Shown here: piece by piece, positions 6,765-16,900 of the stretch | Position numbering within the stretch: position 1 is the stretch's first letter | How the letters are laid out: every line of letters begins with the position of its first letter | Origin: an uncultured Clostridia bacterium | GTDB taxonomy: Bacteria; Bacillota; Clostridia; Christensenellales; UBA1242 | Assembly: GCA_944376785.1 (NCBI GenBank) | Contig: CALWDV010000001.1 | Span: 1-38,910 of the forward strand | Direction of reading: 5' to 3' | DNA: 38,910 nt | Position numbers and translations under genes: made by a program | Notes under the pieces: model-generated | Seen by the model: only the letters and a program-made list of their open reading frames with translations | Told to the model about the DNA's origin: nothing | Database searches by the model: none

Positions 6765-9700
6765 CTATTCTTCGTCATCGTCGCTAAAATCGTCAAATAA
6801 AGCGGATTCATCAAATATACTATCAAAGTCTTCCTCTAAATCTAAGTCAGCGCTGTTATTATTTTCATCAAATTCAAGTTCAATTTCTTTTTGTTCTTCT
6901 CTTGGTTTGGTTACTTCGCTAAATGATTCAGTGTTATCGGCATTCAAATCTGACAACTTAAATTCTTTGTCATTTTCAGTTAACAATCTAACATCCAAGC
7001 ACAAACCTTGAAGTTCTTTAATTAAAACCTTGAATGATTCTGGAACTGATGGTTCTGGAAGTGGTAACCCTTCAACAATTGCTTTATATGTGTTATATCT
7101 TCCTTCAACATCGTCTGATTTAACAGTTAGCATTTCTTGTAGTAACTTACTTGCACCATAAGCTTCCAAAGCCCAAACTTCCATTTCACCAAAACGTTGT
7201 CCACCAAACATTGCTTTACCACCCAATGGTTGTTGAGTAACATAAGCATAAGGACCAGTTGAACGAGCATGCATTTTGTCGTTAACCATGTGTTCTAGTT
7301 TAATGTAGTACATATATCCAACAGTTACAGGGTTTGCAAATGGTTCACCTGTTCTTCCATCGTAAAGTTGAATTTTTCCATTTTCAGGGAAATTGTTTTG
7401 TTTTAATAGTTCTTGAATATCGCTTTCTTTAACACCATCAAATGCTGGGGTTGCAATGTTAATGCCTAATGCTTTTGCAACAAGTCCCAAATGAACTTCC
7501 AAAACTTGTCCAACGTTCATACGTGATGGAATACCTAATGGGTTTAACACAATGTCAATTGGTTGCCCATTTGCCATAAATGGCATATCTTCAACAGGTA
7601 AAATTCTTGAAACAATACCTTTATTTCCGTGACGACCAGCCATTTTATCACCAACGCTAATTTTACGTTTTTGTGCAATGGTTACTCTAACCATCATGTT
7701 AACACCTGTTTCAAGGTCGTCTTTATTTTTACGGCTGAACACTTGAACATCAACAACAACACCACTAATACCATGTGAAACACGAAGTGATGTGTCTTTA
7801 ACGTCACGAGCTTTTTCACCAAAAATTGCACGAAGTAATCTTTCCTCAGGAGTTGGTTCTGTTTCTCCCTTTGGTGTAACTTTTCCAACTAAAATGTCAC
7901 CAGGTTTTACTTCTGCACCAACTCTAATAATTCCATTTTCGTCAAGATTTTTTAATGCATCTTCACCCAAATTTGGAATGTCACGAGTAATTTCTTCATC
8001 ACCAAGTTTTGTGCTTCTTGCTTTAACTTCTGCTTCTTTTAAGTTAATTGAAGTGTAAACATCTTCTTTAACCAATCTTTCGCTTAACAAAACAGCATCT
8101 TCATAGTTATAACCTTCCCAGTTCATGAAGGCAATTAACATATTTTTACCAAGTGCAAGTTCGCCATTTTTTGTGCTATAACCATCGGCAATGGTTTCAC
8201 CTTTCTTAACCTTTTGACCAGTTTTAACAATTGGTTTTTGGTTAATACAACTTTCTTGGTTTGTTTTTGTGAATTTAATTAAATCATATTTATCAATTGC
8301 ACCATTTTCAGCCATAATTTCAATATGAGTAGCATCTGAACTTATAACTGTTCCGGCATTTTTTGCAACAATTATTGCACCATTATCTAATGCAACTTTA
8401 TGTTCTAGACCTGTTCCAATCATTGGGGTTTCGGTTGTGATTAGTGGAACTGCTTGACGTTGCATGTTTGAACCCATTAACGCACGTGCAGTGTCATCGT
8501 TTTCTAGGAATGGAATGCACGCAGTAGGAACAGAAACTAATTGTTTTGGGCTAACATCCATGTAGTCAACCATATCTTTACTAACTTCTAAAATAGTGTC
8601 AAGATAACGGCAAACAACGTGGTCGTTAACAAAGCTTCCGTCTTCATTTAATGGTTCAATTGCTTGTGCAATATAACAATTTTCATCTTCATCTGCCATT
8701 AAATAAACAACATCGTTTGTTACAACACCTTTTTGTTTATCAACAACACGATATGGAGTTTCAATGAAACCATATTCGTTTACTCTTGCATATGTTGCAA
8801 GTGAGTTAATAAGACCAATGTTTCCACCTTCTGGTGTTTCAATAACACAAATTCTACCATAATGGCTATGATGAATATCACGAACTTCGTCAGTTGCACG
8901 GTCTTTACTAATACCACCAGGGCCAACTGCTGATAATCTACGTTTTTGTGCTAATGAACTAAGTGGGTTCATTTGATCCATTAATTGACTTAATTGGTGA
9001 CTTGCCAAGAAATCTTTGAATGCACGATTAATTGGTCTTGCATTAACAACTTGGCTTGGGGTGATGTCTGTTAAATCGTGGCTTTGTAAGGTTTCTTTAA
9101 CAGCGTTAACTAACTTATTCATACCACTTCTAAAACTATCTTGTAAAAGTTCACCTGCACCTTTTATTCTACGGTTGCACAAATGGTCAACAACATCAAC
9201 ATAACCAATGCCAACGTTTAAATCTAAGAAGTAACTAATTGTTGCCAACATATCATCCATAAATAAAGTTTTACCAACTAAATCTTTGGCATTTTCTTTA
9301 ATAGCTTCAATTTTTTCTTCTTTTGTTTTTAAATCTTTAATTAATTCCATTAATGTTGGATAGTGAACCATTTCAGTAATGCCAAGTTCTGCTTCGTTAC
9401 ATTTAACAATTTCAGAAACTCTAACACGGTTGTTACCAACCATTTTATGTGGTTTACCATCAACCATAACAAAAATTTCATTAATTCCATTTCTTGCAAA
9501 AGTTGAAGCAACTTCTTTTGAAATTGTTTCACCAGCTTTAACCAAAACTTCTTTTTTAGCTTTAATGTCTTCTGCTGCAACTAAACCAATGGCACGTGTA
9601 CCAAGATTTAATTTCTTATCAATTTTAAATCTGCCAACTTTTCCTAGGTTATAATATTGTGTGCTAAAAAATTGACTAAAAATAAATTGTTTTGTTGCTT

Positions 9701-10460
9701 CTGCACTAGGAATTTCACTTGGACGTGTTTTTTTGCTTAACTCAATTAATGCATCGTGTTGTGTTTCAACAGCATCTTTATCAAGTGTTGCACGCATTAT
9801 TTCGTTATTACCAAAAATATCTAAAATTTGTTCACGAGTGAATCCAAAACATTTTAAGAAAACGCCCAATCCAATTTTGCCACCTTTATCTAGGCAAACT
9901 CTAATGTAGTTAGGATCTTTTTCTTTTTGTTCCATTTCAAGCCAACTGCCACGAGTTGGAATTAATGTGCAGTTATAAAGTTCTTTACCAGTTTTGTCAA
10001 TGGCACGTTTATAATAAACACTTGGGCTACGAACCAATTGGCTAACAACAACTCTTTCAATTCCATTAAAAATGAAAGTTCCTTCGTCAGTCATATATGG
10101 AACATCACCTAAAAACACTTCTTGCTCAATAACTTCGCCTGTTTCTTTAATTACCAATCTTACTTTTACTTTTAAAGCAACAGAAAAATTACTGCTCTTT
10201 CTTTTTGCTTCGGCAATAGTAATTTTTGGTTCAGGTTCTAATGAATAATCAAGCAAATAAACTTCTGCTTTACCACTATAATCGGTTATTGGTGAAAATT
10301 CTTCTAATGCTTCGCCAATTCCTTGTGTGATAAAACGATTGTAAGAATCTTTTTGAATTCCAAGCAAATATGGTAAATCAATTAATTCTTTTGCGTGACC
10401 AAAAGTGTAACGAACAGTGTTGCCATATTTAACTTTTTTAATGTTTTCTGTGTTAAGCAT
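6765..10460 (-). CDS. rpoB: DNA-directed RNA polymerase subunit beta, with Gln at the His526-equivalent rifampicin site
   Basis: The 1231-residue beta subunit. Hallmarks are GYNYEDAVLLSERL (about residue 790), GDKMAGRHGNKGIVS (about 940) and the C-terminal MFGGQRFGEMEVWALEAYGA clamp segment. The rifampicin region reads QLMDQMNPLSSLAQKRRLSAVGPGG. The position of E. coli His526 is Gln505 (codon CAA, 8946-8948); Phe514 and Asn518 equivalents are Leu and Met, while Asp516 and Ser531 equivalents are kept. The last 50 or so residues form a strongly acidic tail ending FDDFSDDDEE, longer than the core fold needs. An AGGAG site precedes ATG 10460. It is the first gene of rpoBC, behind a roughly 296-nt leader. 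The usual upstream neighbours rplJ-rplL are not in the window. Confidence 0.99.
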   Translation of the reverse strand: MLNTENIKKVKYGNTVRYTFGHAKELIDLPYLLGIQKDSYNRFITQGIGEALEEFSPITDYSGKAEVYLLDYSLEPEPKITIAEAKRKSSNFSVALKVKVRLVIKETGEVIEQEVFLGDVPYMTDEGTFIFNGIERVVVSQLVRSPSVYYKRAIDKTGKELYNCTLIPTRGSWLEMEQKEKDPNYIRVCLDKGGKIGLGVFLKCFGFTREQILDIFGNNEIMRATLDKDAVETQHDALIELSKKTRPSEIPSAEATKQFIFSQFFSTQYYNLGKVGRFKIDKKLNLGTRAIGLVAAEDIKAKKEVLVKAGETISKEVASTFARNGINEIFVMVDGKPHKMVGNNRVRVSEIVKCNEAELGITEMVHYPTLMELIKDLKTKEEKIEAIKENAKDLVGKTLFMDDMLATISYFLDLNVGIGYVDVVDHLCNRRIKGAGELLQDSFRSGMNKLVNAVKETLQSHDLTDITPSQVVNARPINRAFKDFLASHQLSQLMDQMNPLSSLAQKRRLSAVGPGGISKDRATDEVRDIHHSHYGRICVIETPEGGNIGLINSLATYARVNEYGFIETPYRVVDKQKGVVTNDVVYLMADEDENCYIAQAIEPLNEDGSFVNDHVVCRYLDTILEVSKDMVDYMDVSPKQLVSVPTACIPFLENDDTARALMGSNMQRQAVPLITTETPMIGTGLEHKVALDNGAIIVAKNAGTVISSDATHIEIMAENGAIDKYDLIKFTKTNQESCINQKPIVKTGQKVKKGETIADGYSTKNGELALGKNMLIAFMNWEGYNYEDAVLLSERLVKEDVYTSINLKEAEVKARSTKLGDEEITRDIPNLGEDALKNLDENGIIRVGAEVKPGDILVGKVTPKGETEPTPEERLLRAIFGEKARDVKDTSLRVSHGISGVVVDVQVFSRKNKDDLETGVNMMVRVTIAQKRKISVGDKMAGRHGNKGIVSRILPVEDMPFMANGQPIDIVLNPLGIPSRMNVGQVLEVHLGLVAKALGINIATPAFDGVKESDIQELLKQNNFPENGKIQLYDGRTGEPFANPVTVGYMYYIKLEHMVNDKMHARSTGPYAYVTQQPLGGKAMFGGQRFGEMEVWALEAYGASKLLQEMLTVKSDDVEGRYNTYKAIVEGLPLPEPSVPESFKVLIKELQGLCLDVRLLTENDKEFKLSDLNADNTESFSEVTKPREEQKEIELEFDENNNSADLDLEEDFDSIFDESALFDDFSDDDEE

Positions 10461-10756
10461 AATTACTCCTTAATTTTTTTGCACTACAATACACTTAAAT
10501 TTTTAATTAAATTATTTTTGGGGTTAAATTTTAATAATTTAATTAACTAATTAAAAATATGTAATTTGAATTTATCGACAATTTTTTAGAACATACAAAA
10601 AAACTATGCTAGCTTAAAAAAACAAAAAAATTCTGCCTTTATTTCTAGCATATTTAACGAAAAAAAATATTAAATTAGCCTTTACTTGTGTTAAGTAAAA
10701 TCATCAATAAACCCCAAGCGTTTGAATTTTGCGCATGTTTCAAACACTACTATGCG
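10461..10756 (-). ncRNA. Candidate structured 5' leader RNA of rpoBC
   Basis: The predicted start near 10756 leaves about 296 nt before rpoB with no credible ORF. Helices on the minus-strand RNA, in order: 10739-10747/10718-10726 (9 bp with one G-U); 10693-10699/10681-10687 (7 bp, 5-nt loop); the terminator-like 10645-10652/10605-10612 followed by seven U; and a late AT-only helix 10533-10545/10504-10516 (13 bp). This order, early hairpins and then a terminator-like stem before the gene, suggests transcription attenuation. The sensed signal, if any, cannot be read from the sequence. Confidence 0.45.
10597..10652 (-). terminator. Possible attenuator inside the rpoB leader
   Basis: Minus-strand TATGCTAG (10645-10652) pairs with CTAGCATA (10605-10612), 8 bp, followed by G and seven U (10597-10603). 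The loop is long (32 nt), though it can partly pair between its A-rich and U-rich halves. It lies about 140 nt upstream of rpoB and downstream of the predicted promoter, so read-through is needed for rpoBC expression. Confidence 0.5.
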
Positions 10757-10762
10757 AATATA

Positions 10763-10791
10763 AGTTTAGCATGTATTAAAAAAAGTGTCAA
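10763..10791 (-). promoter_or_regulatory. Predicted sigma-A promoter of rpoBC, extended -10 with AT-rich upstream region
   Basis: Minus-strand -35 TTGACA (10786-10791), 17-nt spacer, TGC then -10 TAAACT (10763-10768), an extended -10. Bases 10792-10910 upstream are more than 90% A/T with A- and T-tracts, compatible with an UP-element-like region. Beyond that and the giant gene's terminator at 10954-10989 I see nothing else in this gap. Confidence 0.75.
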
Positions 10792-10953
10792 CTATGTTTT
10801 TTATAAAATTAAAAATAAATTTTAACAATTTTAAAAAAATTAAATAAATTTTTTATATATAATAACTAAATATATTATATATAAAATATATACCATATAA
10901 TAATATGACCTTAATTTACAAAGATTTTTATTTATTTGATTGTTTTAAAGCAT

Positions 10954-10989
10954 AAAAAAGACCCAAAAGTTTCCTTTTAGGTCTTTTTT
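10954..10989 (-). terminator. Intrinsic terminator of the giant lipoprotein gene
   Basis: A 16-bp stem (10954-10969/10974-10989) capped on the minus-strand RNA by a GAAA tetraloop and ending in a U-run. The one non-Watson-Crick position (10964/10979) is G-U on the minus strand and a mismatch on the plus strand, which fits a minus-strand terminator. It starts 3 nt after the stop codon. Confidence 0.92.
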
Positions 10990-10992
10990 TCA

Positions 10993-13900
10993 CTATGCTG
11001 TGAAAGTTGTTATGATTTTTGTATCCTCAGTGAATGTATAAGTTGTTAAATCAATTTCTTCACCAATAACATCACCATTGTAAAGTTTCCAAACCAATCT
11101 AAGTCCATTATGATTTAAATCACTAGTGTTTGGAATTAGTTCACTTGATATCACTGTGTTAATGTCGATAACAACTGGAATTTCTTTGTGAATATTTCCA
11201 TAATTTTGACTGTCATCTAAAACAAATGTAATAGTTATTTGTTTAATAAATTGAGCATAAATTTTTGTTTCACCTTGAACTATTGTGTTTTCAAAATCAA
11301 ACCTGGTTGAATAATTACTTGAAGTGTACCAACCATTAAACCTATAACCCTCTAAAATTGGATTGGTTTCTGGAACTGTTACTTTTGAATCATAATTAAC
11401 TTGAAGTGTATTAATTATTTGTTCACCTTCACCAACATCATAAACAAAACTTACATTTTGTGGAATTGGAACCCAATAAGCATAAACTTCATAACTATCA
11501 GTTATTGGTAGATTTATATCAAAATCTTCTGTTAAAGATTGTCCGCCATCTGTTGAAATTTTCCAACCTTCAAATGTATAACCTGTTCTAGATGGATCTA
11601 AGATGGTTTCAGCTTTTAAACTATCACCATGAAGTATTGTTTGAGTGTAAATTGGATCTTCTCCCGCAAGAGCATAGAAATTAACAGTATATTCATTTCT
11701 TTCCCATATTGCAATAATTTCAATATCACTTGTAATTGGAGTGGCAAAATCAAATGTTTCACCATTATATTGCCATTCAATAAATGTGTAACCTTCAATT
11801 TCTGGATCTTGTGGAGTTTTTCCTTCATCTTCAACTGAGTTACCATTTTCAATTAACAATTCAACGTTTTCTAAGTTTCCATTAGGATCGTTGTAGTTAA
11901 TTATTACATGTCTTGTAATGCCTTTCCACTTAGCATAAAGTGTAATGTTAGTTGTTACAGGGTTTGAGAAGTTATATGGACTACCTGTGCCTTCTGCATT
12001 CAAATACCAATCAACTAATTCATAACCATCACGAGATGGATCACTTGGTCTTTGAACAGGAGTGTTAATTGCAACTTCAACAACTTTTGCATTAGGTGCA
12101 CCTTCATAGTTATAGTTGAATGTAACTGTTCTAATAGCAACAAACAACGCATAAATATTTGTTTCTCTTTCAAAAGTGGTTGAGCTGGTTACTTTTGTGT
12201 TTTCAAATCCTGTTCCGTCAATATTATTTGGATCTGTTACAAGTTTAGCATCTTCCCAATCATCAATATATTGTTCTAATGTTTTTTGAGCATTTGTTTC
12301 ACCATCAATTGCACCATTTACTGTTTCATTCCAAATGGTTGTTGACATTAAATACCATGCACGGAATTTATATCCTGTTTTTGTTGGAGATAATTTTGGA
12401 TCACTGAAATCAATAGGTTTATTATGTTTAACTGTTATTGTTCCTAACGATTTATAATCATTACCTGAAATTTCATTATCATATAAACCAATAACATAAG
12501 ACGAATCTTCCCATTTTGCAATTAAATTCAAGTTACTTTCAACAATATGGTTTTCAATATATTGCTCTCCATTTTGATCAAACCATCCAACAAATACTGC
12601 ACCTTCCTTAGAATAAGTTGGAAGTTTTAAAGGGTCACCTTGATAATATGTTTCAGTTTTTATGCCTTGTCCATTTTGTGGATCAAATGTAACGGTATAT
12701 TGTGGTGTGTCACCATTCGCTTCAATGTATGAAGATGAAACAGTATCAAAGCTTACACTTGTTTTTGCCCAACTAGCTTGAGCTCCCCAACCATAGAACC
12801 AACCATAATAAGCACTATTTTCGCTTGAACCAACTTGACTATAATTAGTAAATCTAAATCCACCCGAGTCACTATTAATATGAGCTTCTGCTTTATATGC
12901 AGTCAATTTTACTGTGAAATGGCCCCATCCAGCGAAGTTAGGGTTTTCGGTTTTGACATTAACATAATAATCATAAACCGACAAAGTAGTTAACTCAGGA
13001 ACATTGTTGTGTAATAAAGTTGATGAGTTTTGTGTTCCACTTACTCGTGAATAATTATATTTTTTGTTACTTGAAAGATTTGTGTCTTTATAAACATTAC
13101 CACTTTTATAAACAACTTTTCCATCAACAATATGATAATCTCCTTTAAATGTAACACCACTTCCATTTAATCCATCAGTGTTATAATTTTTATAATAATA
13201 ATTTACACCACTTCTTGTTCTTGCATATAAGCCAACATATCCACGAATAGTATTACTTTCAATTCTTGAATTATTAATTGCAGTACCAGTAATTGCACCA
13301 GTACCAGAAGTGTCAAAATTTCTAGAAGCAACATAACCATTGTTGTAAGAATTTTTTATGGTTGTTTTATTTGCATATCCAACAATACCACCAGAATATC
13401 CATTTGTGGACATAACTTCACCCAATGTATTGTTAGTTACTTTATTTATTGTTGTAGATGAAGCATTTCCAATAATTCCACCACTTCGTTTTCCAGTGTT
13501 TATTAAGCCATTATTTGTTGCGGCAAATGCATTAGTATTAGTTGTATCTTCAACTATAACACTTGTAGCATTACCAATTATTCCACCAACATAAGACCCC
13601 TCTAAAACACCATTATTAACCACATTTTTAATAATTTTAGTTTGATTTGCATTACCAATTATTCCACCAACATAAGAATTACCCTTAACAGAGCCAACAC
13701 GTTCATCTAAAACGTTATTAGATTTATAGTGTATTTCTCCATTAAAATCACTGTTATATGAGTAGTTATAATCATTACCTGTAATACCACCAACATAAGT
13801 TTTACTTGTAGATTGATTGGTGAAACTTATGTCACTTATATTATTGCAACCATTAATATAATTATTTCCATTGGTTGAATATGTGTTTCCAACAATTCCA

Positions 13901-16900
13901 CCAACATAAACACTGCTAGCATAAATATTTCCATTAATATCACCCGTATTATTACTTGAAATAATATTAGTATCTTTAATATCAGCAACTAAACCACCAA
14001 CACCATCTTGTGTGATGTTTGCCTTTATATTAATGCTATTAGAAGAATTTGAAACAACAGAATTCGTTAATGTGTTTGCTATTGTACCAAATTTCTTGCT
14101 TACAGTAATTGTGTTATTTGAACTTATATTAACATTGCTTATATTAACAAAGTTACCAATATTAATAAGTAGTCCAGTTTCTTTATTTATTGTTGAAACA
14201 TTATAATTTAATTTTATTCTTTGCAAATTAACATTTTTAGAACTTTCACCAAATATAGAGCCAAACAATGAATAATCAACTGCATCAGCAGAAACAGAGT
14301 TAATTGTTAATGTATGATTGCCACCGTTAACATCATTTCTCCAAGGATAAGCTCCCATACCCATTGGACTTATATCACTAAGCGTTATATTAGAAATAAT
14401 ATTAATTCCACCAGTAACACTACTTACTCCAAAACGTTTCCTATTTAAATCGGTTAAATATTTAAAATGATCTGCATTTGAAACTTCATAGTTACTTCCA
14501 CTTAATGTTGGAGCACTTCCTTGTGGTAATGTGTTATATGCTAATTTTATTGTTTCAGCATTCGCATCTTCAACATTTTGCCATACTAAACTATCTGCAA
14601 AAACACTATCAAATTTAACATATTCTGAACCATCATATGTTATTTTAGTGTTTGTGTTTAAAACTGTGTTAATTGAAGCTAAGTTCATAACACCTTGGTT
14701 GAAATAATGATTTAAAGTGTTATTATTTCCAAACAAGAATGATGATGAAGCATTGCTTGAAACATCAATAGCAGAATATGTTTGAGTTAATAATTTGTTT
14801 AAATCACTACCATATCCAACAAATTTGCCAAATGTACTACTATCAATATTTTCTAAAACACCGTTAGAATATTTTTGAATTTTTCCTTTATTTAACAAGT
14901 TAACTAAATAGGTTGAGTTTGTTGTTGAATTTAAATTTATGTTACCTGCAATGCCACCAACATTGCCTGTTCCACCAATATTTCCTGTGTTAATCGCTTC
15001 GTAAATTTTACCACCCTGGTCAACATAACCTGCAATTCCACCAACAGAATTACCTAAGCCAACAACTTCTCCAATATTTGTTACTGCCTCAATTGAGCCA
15101 GAGCTTAATTTACCAACAATTCCACCAACATTTTCTTTTCCTTTAATATTGCCAGAATTATCAGGTTTTGAAGTTGTGTTCACACGTACTATATCATCAC
15201 CAGTATAATCAGTTGTCCAGTTTTCAATGCCATTAATTGAAACATTAACATATTCGGTTACTGTTTCGCTTATTTCATTTCCTAATGTGGCACCAACAAT
15301 TCCACCAACGTTATCACTTGTTGAAGTGATGTTGCCTGTGTTAATTGATTTTGTAATGTTTAATGAAACGTTTGAACCATAAACCAAACCAATAATGCCA
15401 CCTGCATTATTTCTAGAAACAGAAATGTTGCCATTATTAGTTAAATTATCAAAATCTCTTGACATTGTTAAATAAGCTGTTCCAACAATTCCACCAACAC
15501 CAGTTTGATCATCATCGTTAGTAAGCAAGGTACTTGCTATGTTTGCATTGTTTACTATGTTTTCAATTTCTGTGTTTTCTGCAAAACCAACAACGCCACC
15601 AACAGAACCTCTTCCAACAATTTTTGAATTGTCTAAATCATCTCCAATTGTTCCTACACCTGTTGAGCTTATAATTTTTGCATTTGAAGTATAACCAAAC
15701 AATCCAATATTTTTAGAATCTACGCAACTAACGCCAATAACTGAATTACTATCTTTGATATATGTTCCAGAAGTAATGATGTTAGTTATTTTATGTCCGT
15801 TGAAATCAAATGTTCCTCTAAATGAATTTGAACTGTTATATCCAATTGGCGACCAGATATAATCTTTCAAATTAATGTCTGCTGTTAAAACTATTGTTTC
15901 ATATTGGAATGTTTTTACACCAGTGTTAACTTGTTCTGCAATCCAAGCTAATTGCTCAGGTTTGTTAATAGAATAAGTTGAACCAGAAATCACCATTCCA
16001 TCATCATTAGATCTTGATACCCAATATGAAACTTTTGCATTTAGCACTGGATAATTATTGTTTTGACCAAACATTCTTGTCCATGCAGCACCCCAGGTGA
16101 AGTTTGGAATAGCTTCATTTATTAGGAAGTTTTCATCTATTTTATTATTAGAATTCATTGATGTTGTATCAAGGAAATTAATTGCATACATAGATTTTCT
16201 TGCAGTTTCATTGTTGTTAAAATCGGTACCATTTAAATTTAATGGACTATTGCCAAAGAATCTATGTAGTGTTTCAACAGAATCAGTGTTTTGACAAGCA
16301 TTTAAATCGGCACTGGTTGAATGTTGATCAATTCTTTTAAACTCGCCCGACTTCGTTAAACGGAAATCACCAATGTTTCCTGCAAAATACATTTCAGAAA
16401 TTAATCCATTTGTTTCAGAACTTGTTAACTGATTGCTTGCGTTAACACTTGCATTATTACCAAAATTGATAATTGCACTTGCAATGTTATCATCTCCGTT
16501 TGAAGCAATAACATATGAATTTACATAAGCATATTGCATTGTTGGTAATTTAAATTCAACTTTATCGTTTGCATTTAATCCAGAAGCATTTAAAATGTCA
16601 CCAACAATTCCACTTGCTCTGTTTGTTGCAAAAACATTTGCATTTTCTGTTCCAACTTTCATAATTAAGTTTGCACTTGTGGTTAATACCACACGTCCAG
16701 CTAATGCACCAGACAAAGCAAACCCACCATTTTTTGAAACACTTATAAAGTTACTATCTTTAATTAAAACATTGTTTGCAAAAGTGTTTTGATTTGTTGC
16801 ATAAACAGTTCCAAATAATCCAGCATTTTTATTTTCTTCAATAACTGTTACACCACTTATGCTAAATCCTGCACCTTCAATGTTTCCTTTAAACATTGCG

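Noticed and set aside
10792..10910. Replication origin or DnaA-box region in the AT-rich tract
   Set aside because: I found no cluster of TTATCCACA-like boxes. The tract is better explained as an upstream region of the rpoBC promoter.
10993..11100. Sortase (LPXTG) or membrane anchor at the C-terminus of the giant protein
   Set aside because: The protein ends in a divergent B repeat (KIITTFTA) with no LPXTG, hydrophobic stretch or basic tail.
13200..15500. CRISPR-like array from recurrent ccaccaac motifs
   Set aside because: Spacing is irregular, the intervals are coding, and the motif is the codons of the GGIVG core in one continuous frame.
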